A stretch of DNA of 6,057 bases from Planctomycetes bacterium RIFCSPHIGHO2_12_FULL_52_36. Lineage in GTDB: Bacteria; Planctomycetota; Brocadiia; Brocadiales; Bathyanammoxibiaceae. Made by a program: the position numbers and the translations under genes. Positions 5,489 through 6,057 of the stretch are shown piece by piece (position 1 is the stretch's first letter; every line of letters begins with the position of its first letter). The stretch lies in assembly GCA_001828545.1 (NCBI GenBank), contig MHYW01000063.1, positions 1 through 6,057 of the forward strand, in the 5' to 3' direction. The notes under the pieces are model-generated. The model saw only the letters and a list, made by a program, of their open reading frames with translations, was not told where the DNA came from and did not search any database.

Positions 5489-6049
5489 ATGAGCAGAGAA
5501 GAGGTTCGCAAGGACACGGAAAAGAAGATGGAAAAAGCGCTGGCAGTCCTCCACGAAGAACTCAAGGGCCTCCGCACAGGCAGGGCCAGTCCGGCCCTGG
5601 TAGAACATCTAAAGGTAGACTGCTATGGGGCCACGGCCCCGCTCAAACAGTTGGCCGCCATCGCCACCCCTGAATCCCAGACCCTCACGATAAAACCCTA
5701 CGACCCTGCCCTGTTGAAGGAGATTGAAAAGGCCATCCTCCAGTCAGACTTGGGCCTTAATCCCCAGAGTGACGGCAAACTCATCCGCATCACCATACCC
5801 CCCCTCTCCGAGGAGCGGCGCAAGAAGTTGGCCAAGCAGGCCTCAGAGCTGGGCGAACAGGTCAAGGTCTCCATGCGGAACGTCCGCCGGGACGCTAACA
5901 AACACGTAGACAAGGAAGAAGACGAGTCCCTCCTGACAGAAGACGACGCCAAGAAGGCCAGGGACGACGTCCAGAAACTCACACGGGACTACGAAAAAAA
6001 GGCCGAAGAGGCCATAGCCAAGAAGACAGAAGAGATAATGAAGCTCTAA
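5489..6049 (+). CDS. frr: Ribosome recycling factor
   Basis: RRF acts with EF-G and ATP-independent steps to split post-termination ribosomes so the subunits can be reused. The product is 186 aa (E. coli 185). Domain I is a three-helix bundle made of residues 1 to about 29 and 106-186, and domain II is a small beta domain at about 31-104. Signatures are LRTGRASPALVE (28-39), the PYD turn (70-72), IRITIPPLSEERR (99-111) and MRNVRRDAN (129-137), whose arginines contact 23S rRNA. The highly charged C-terminal helix ends normally. A GAGGG (5478-5482) lies 6 nt before the ATG, and an in-frame TAG at 5462-5464 rules out an earlier start. It follows pyrH as in most bacteria, but across an unusually long 145-bp gap filled with palindromes. 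Confidence 0.97.
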   Translation: MSREEVRKDTEKKMEKALAVLHEELKGLRTGRASPALVEHLKVDCYGATAPLKQLAAIATPESQTLTIKPYDPALLKEIEKAILQSDLGLNPQSDGKLIRITIPPLSEERRKKLAKQASELGEQVKVSMRNVRRDANKHVDKEEDESLLTEDDAKKARDDVQKLTRDYEKKAEEAIAKKTEEIMKL

Positions 6050-6057
6050 TGCCTGGG
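6049..6057 (+). CDS. Start of a downstream gene, cut by the window edge
   Basis: The frr stop TAA (6047-6049) overlaps an ATG (6049-6051) in the same TAATG arrangement as lpxA and its neighbour, followed by the codons for Pro and Gly. Only three codons are visible, so identity cannot be read. In many bacteria the gene after frr is the isoprenyl diphosphate synthase uppS, which is a guess from gene order alone. Confidence 0.35.

Noticed and set aside
5303..5608. Minus-strand open frame across the pyrH-frr palindromes with repeated Ala-Arg-Pro motifs
   Set aside because: The repeated peptide is a by-product of the palindromic DNA; the frame overlaps the frr and pyrH coding regions and has no plausible start site.

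Overview
The window is about 6 kb of a compact bacterial chromosome with every gene on the plus strand. It has two blocks. Positions 1-3196 carry an envelope block: lpxA (lipid A biosynthesis), a Gfo/Idh/MocA-family NAD-dependent oxidoreductase joined to it by a 1-nt TAATG overlap, and a radical SAM protein with a cysteine-bearing C-terminal extension. Positions 3193-6057 carry the classic translation and nucleotide block rpsB-tsf-pyrH-frr (ribosomal protein S2, EF-Ts, UMP kinase, ribosome recycling factor). A further gene appears to start on the stop codon of frr and run off the right edge.

The organism should have an outer membrane with lipid A, because lpxA is intact. Base composition is moderate (roughly half G+C by eye). 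TTG and GTG starts are used, EF-Ts is the short type (195 aa), and the gene junctions carry small palindromic repeats of a kind I associate with environmental genomes, including planctomycetes of the anammox branch and Omnitrophota. The taxonomic placement is a weak inference; the sequence alone does not settle it.

The first block is probably read from upstream of the window. LpxA adds the first 3-hydroxyacyl chain to a UDP-GlcNAc-type sugar. The coupled oxidoreductase could be a GnnA-like enzyme that oxidises C3 of UDP-GlcNAc for a 3-amino (N-linked) lipid A, but the aminotransferase partner GnnB is not in view. The radical SAM protein has no assignable substrate. A near-consensus sigma-70-type promoter (TTGACA, 16 bp, extended TG-C-TACATT) lies over the radical SAM stop codon and probably drives rpsB and the genes after it.

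The unexplained structure sits at gene junctions. A cluster of GAGCGNAGCGA palindromes (1893-1962) overlaps the start region of the radical SAM gene and seems to encode part of its N-terminus. A five-element palindrome array (5340-5470) fills the pyrH-frr gap and appears to supply the pyrH stop codon. A short leader before lpxA has competing pairings, one of which would hide the Shine-Dalgarno sequence. No CRISPR array, tRNA, rRNA, transposase, phage gene or defence system is visible. Most of the window is housekeeping; the most promising leads are the lpxA/oxidoreductase/radical SAM trio and the repeat families.
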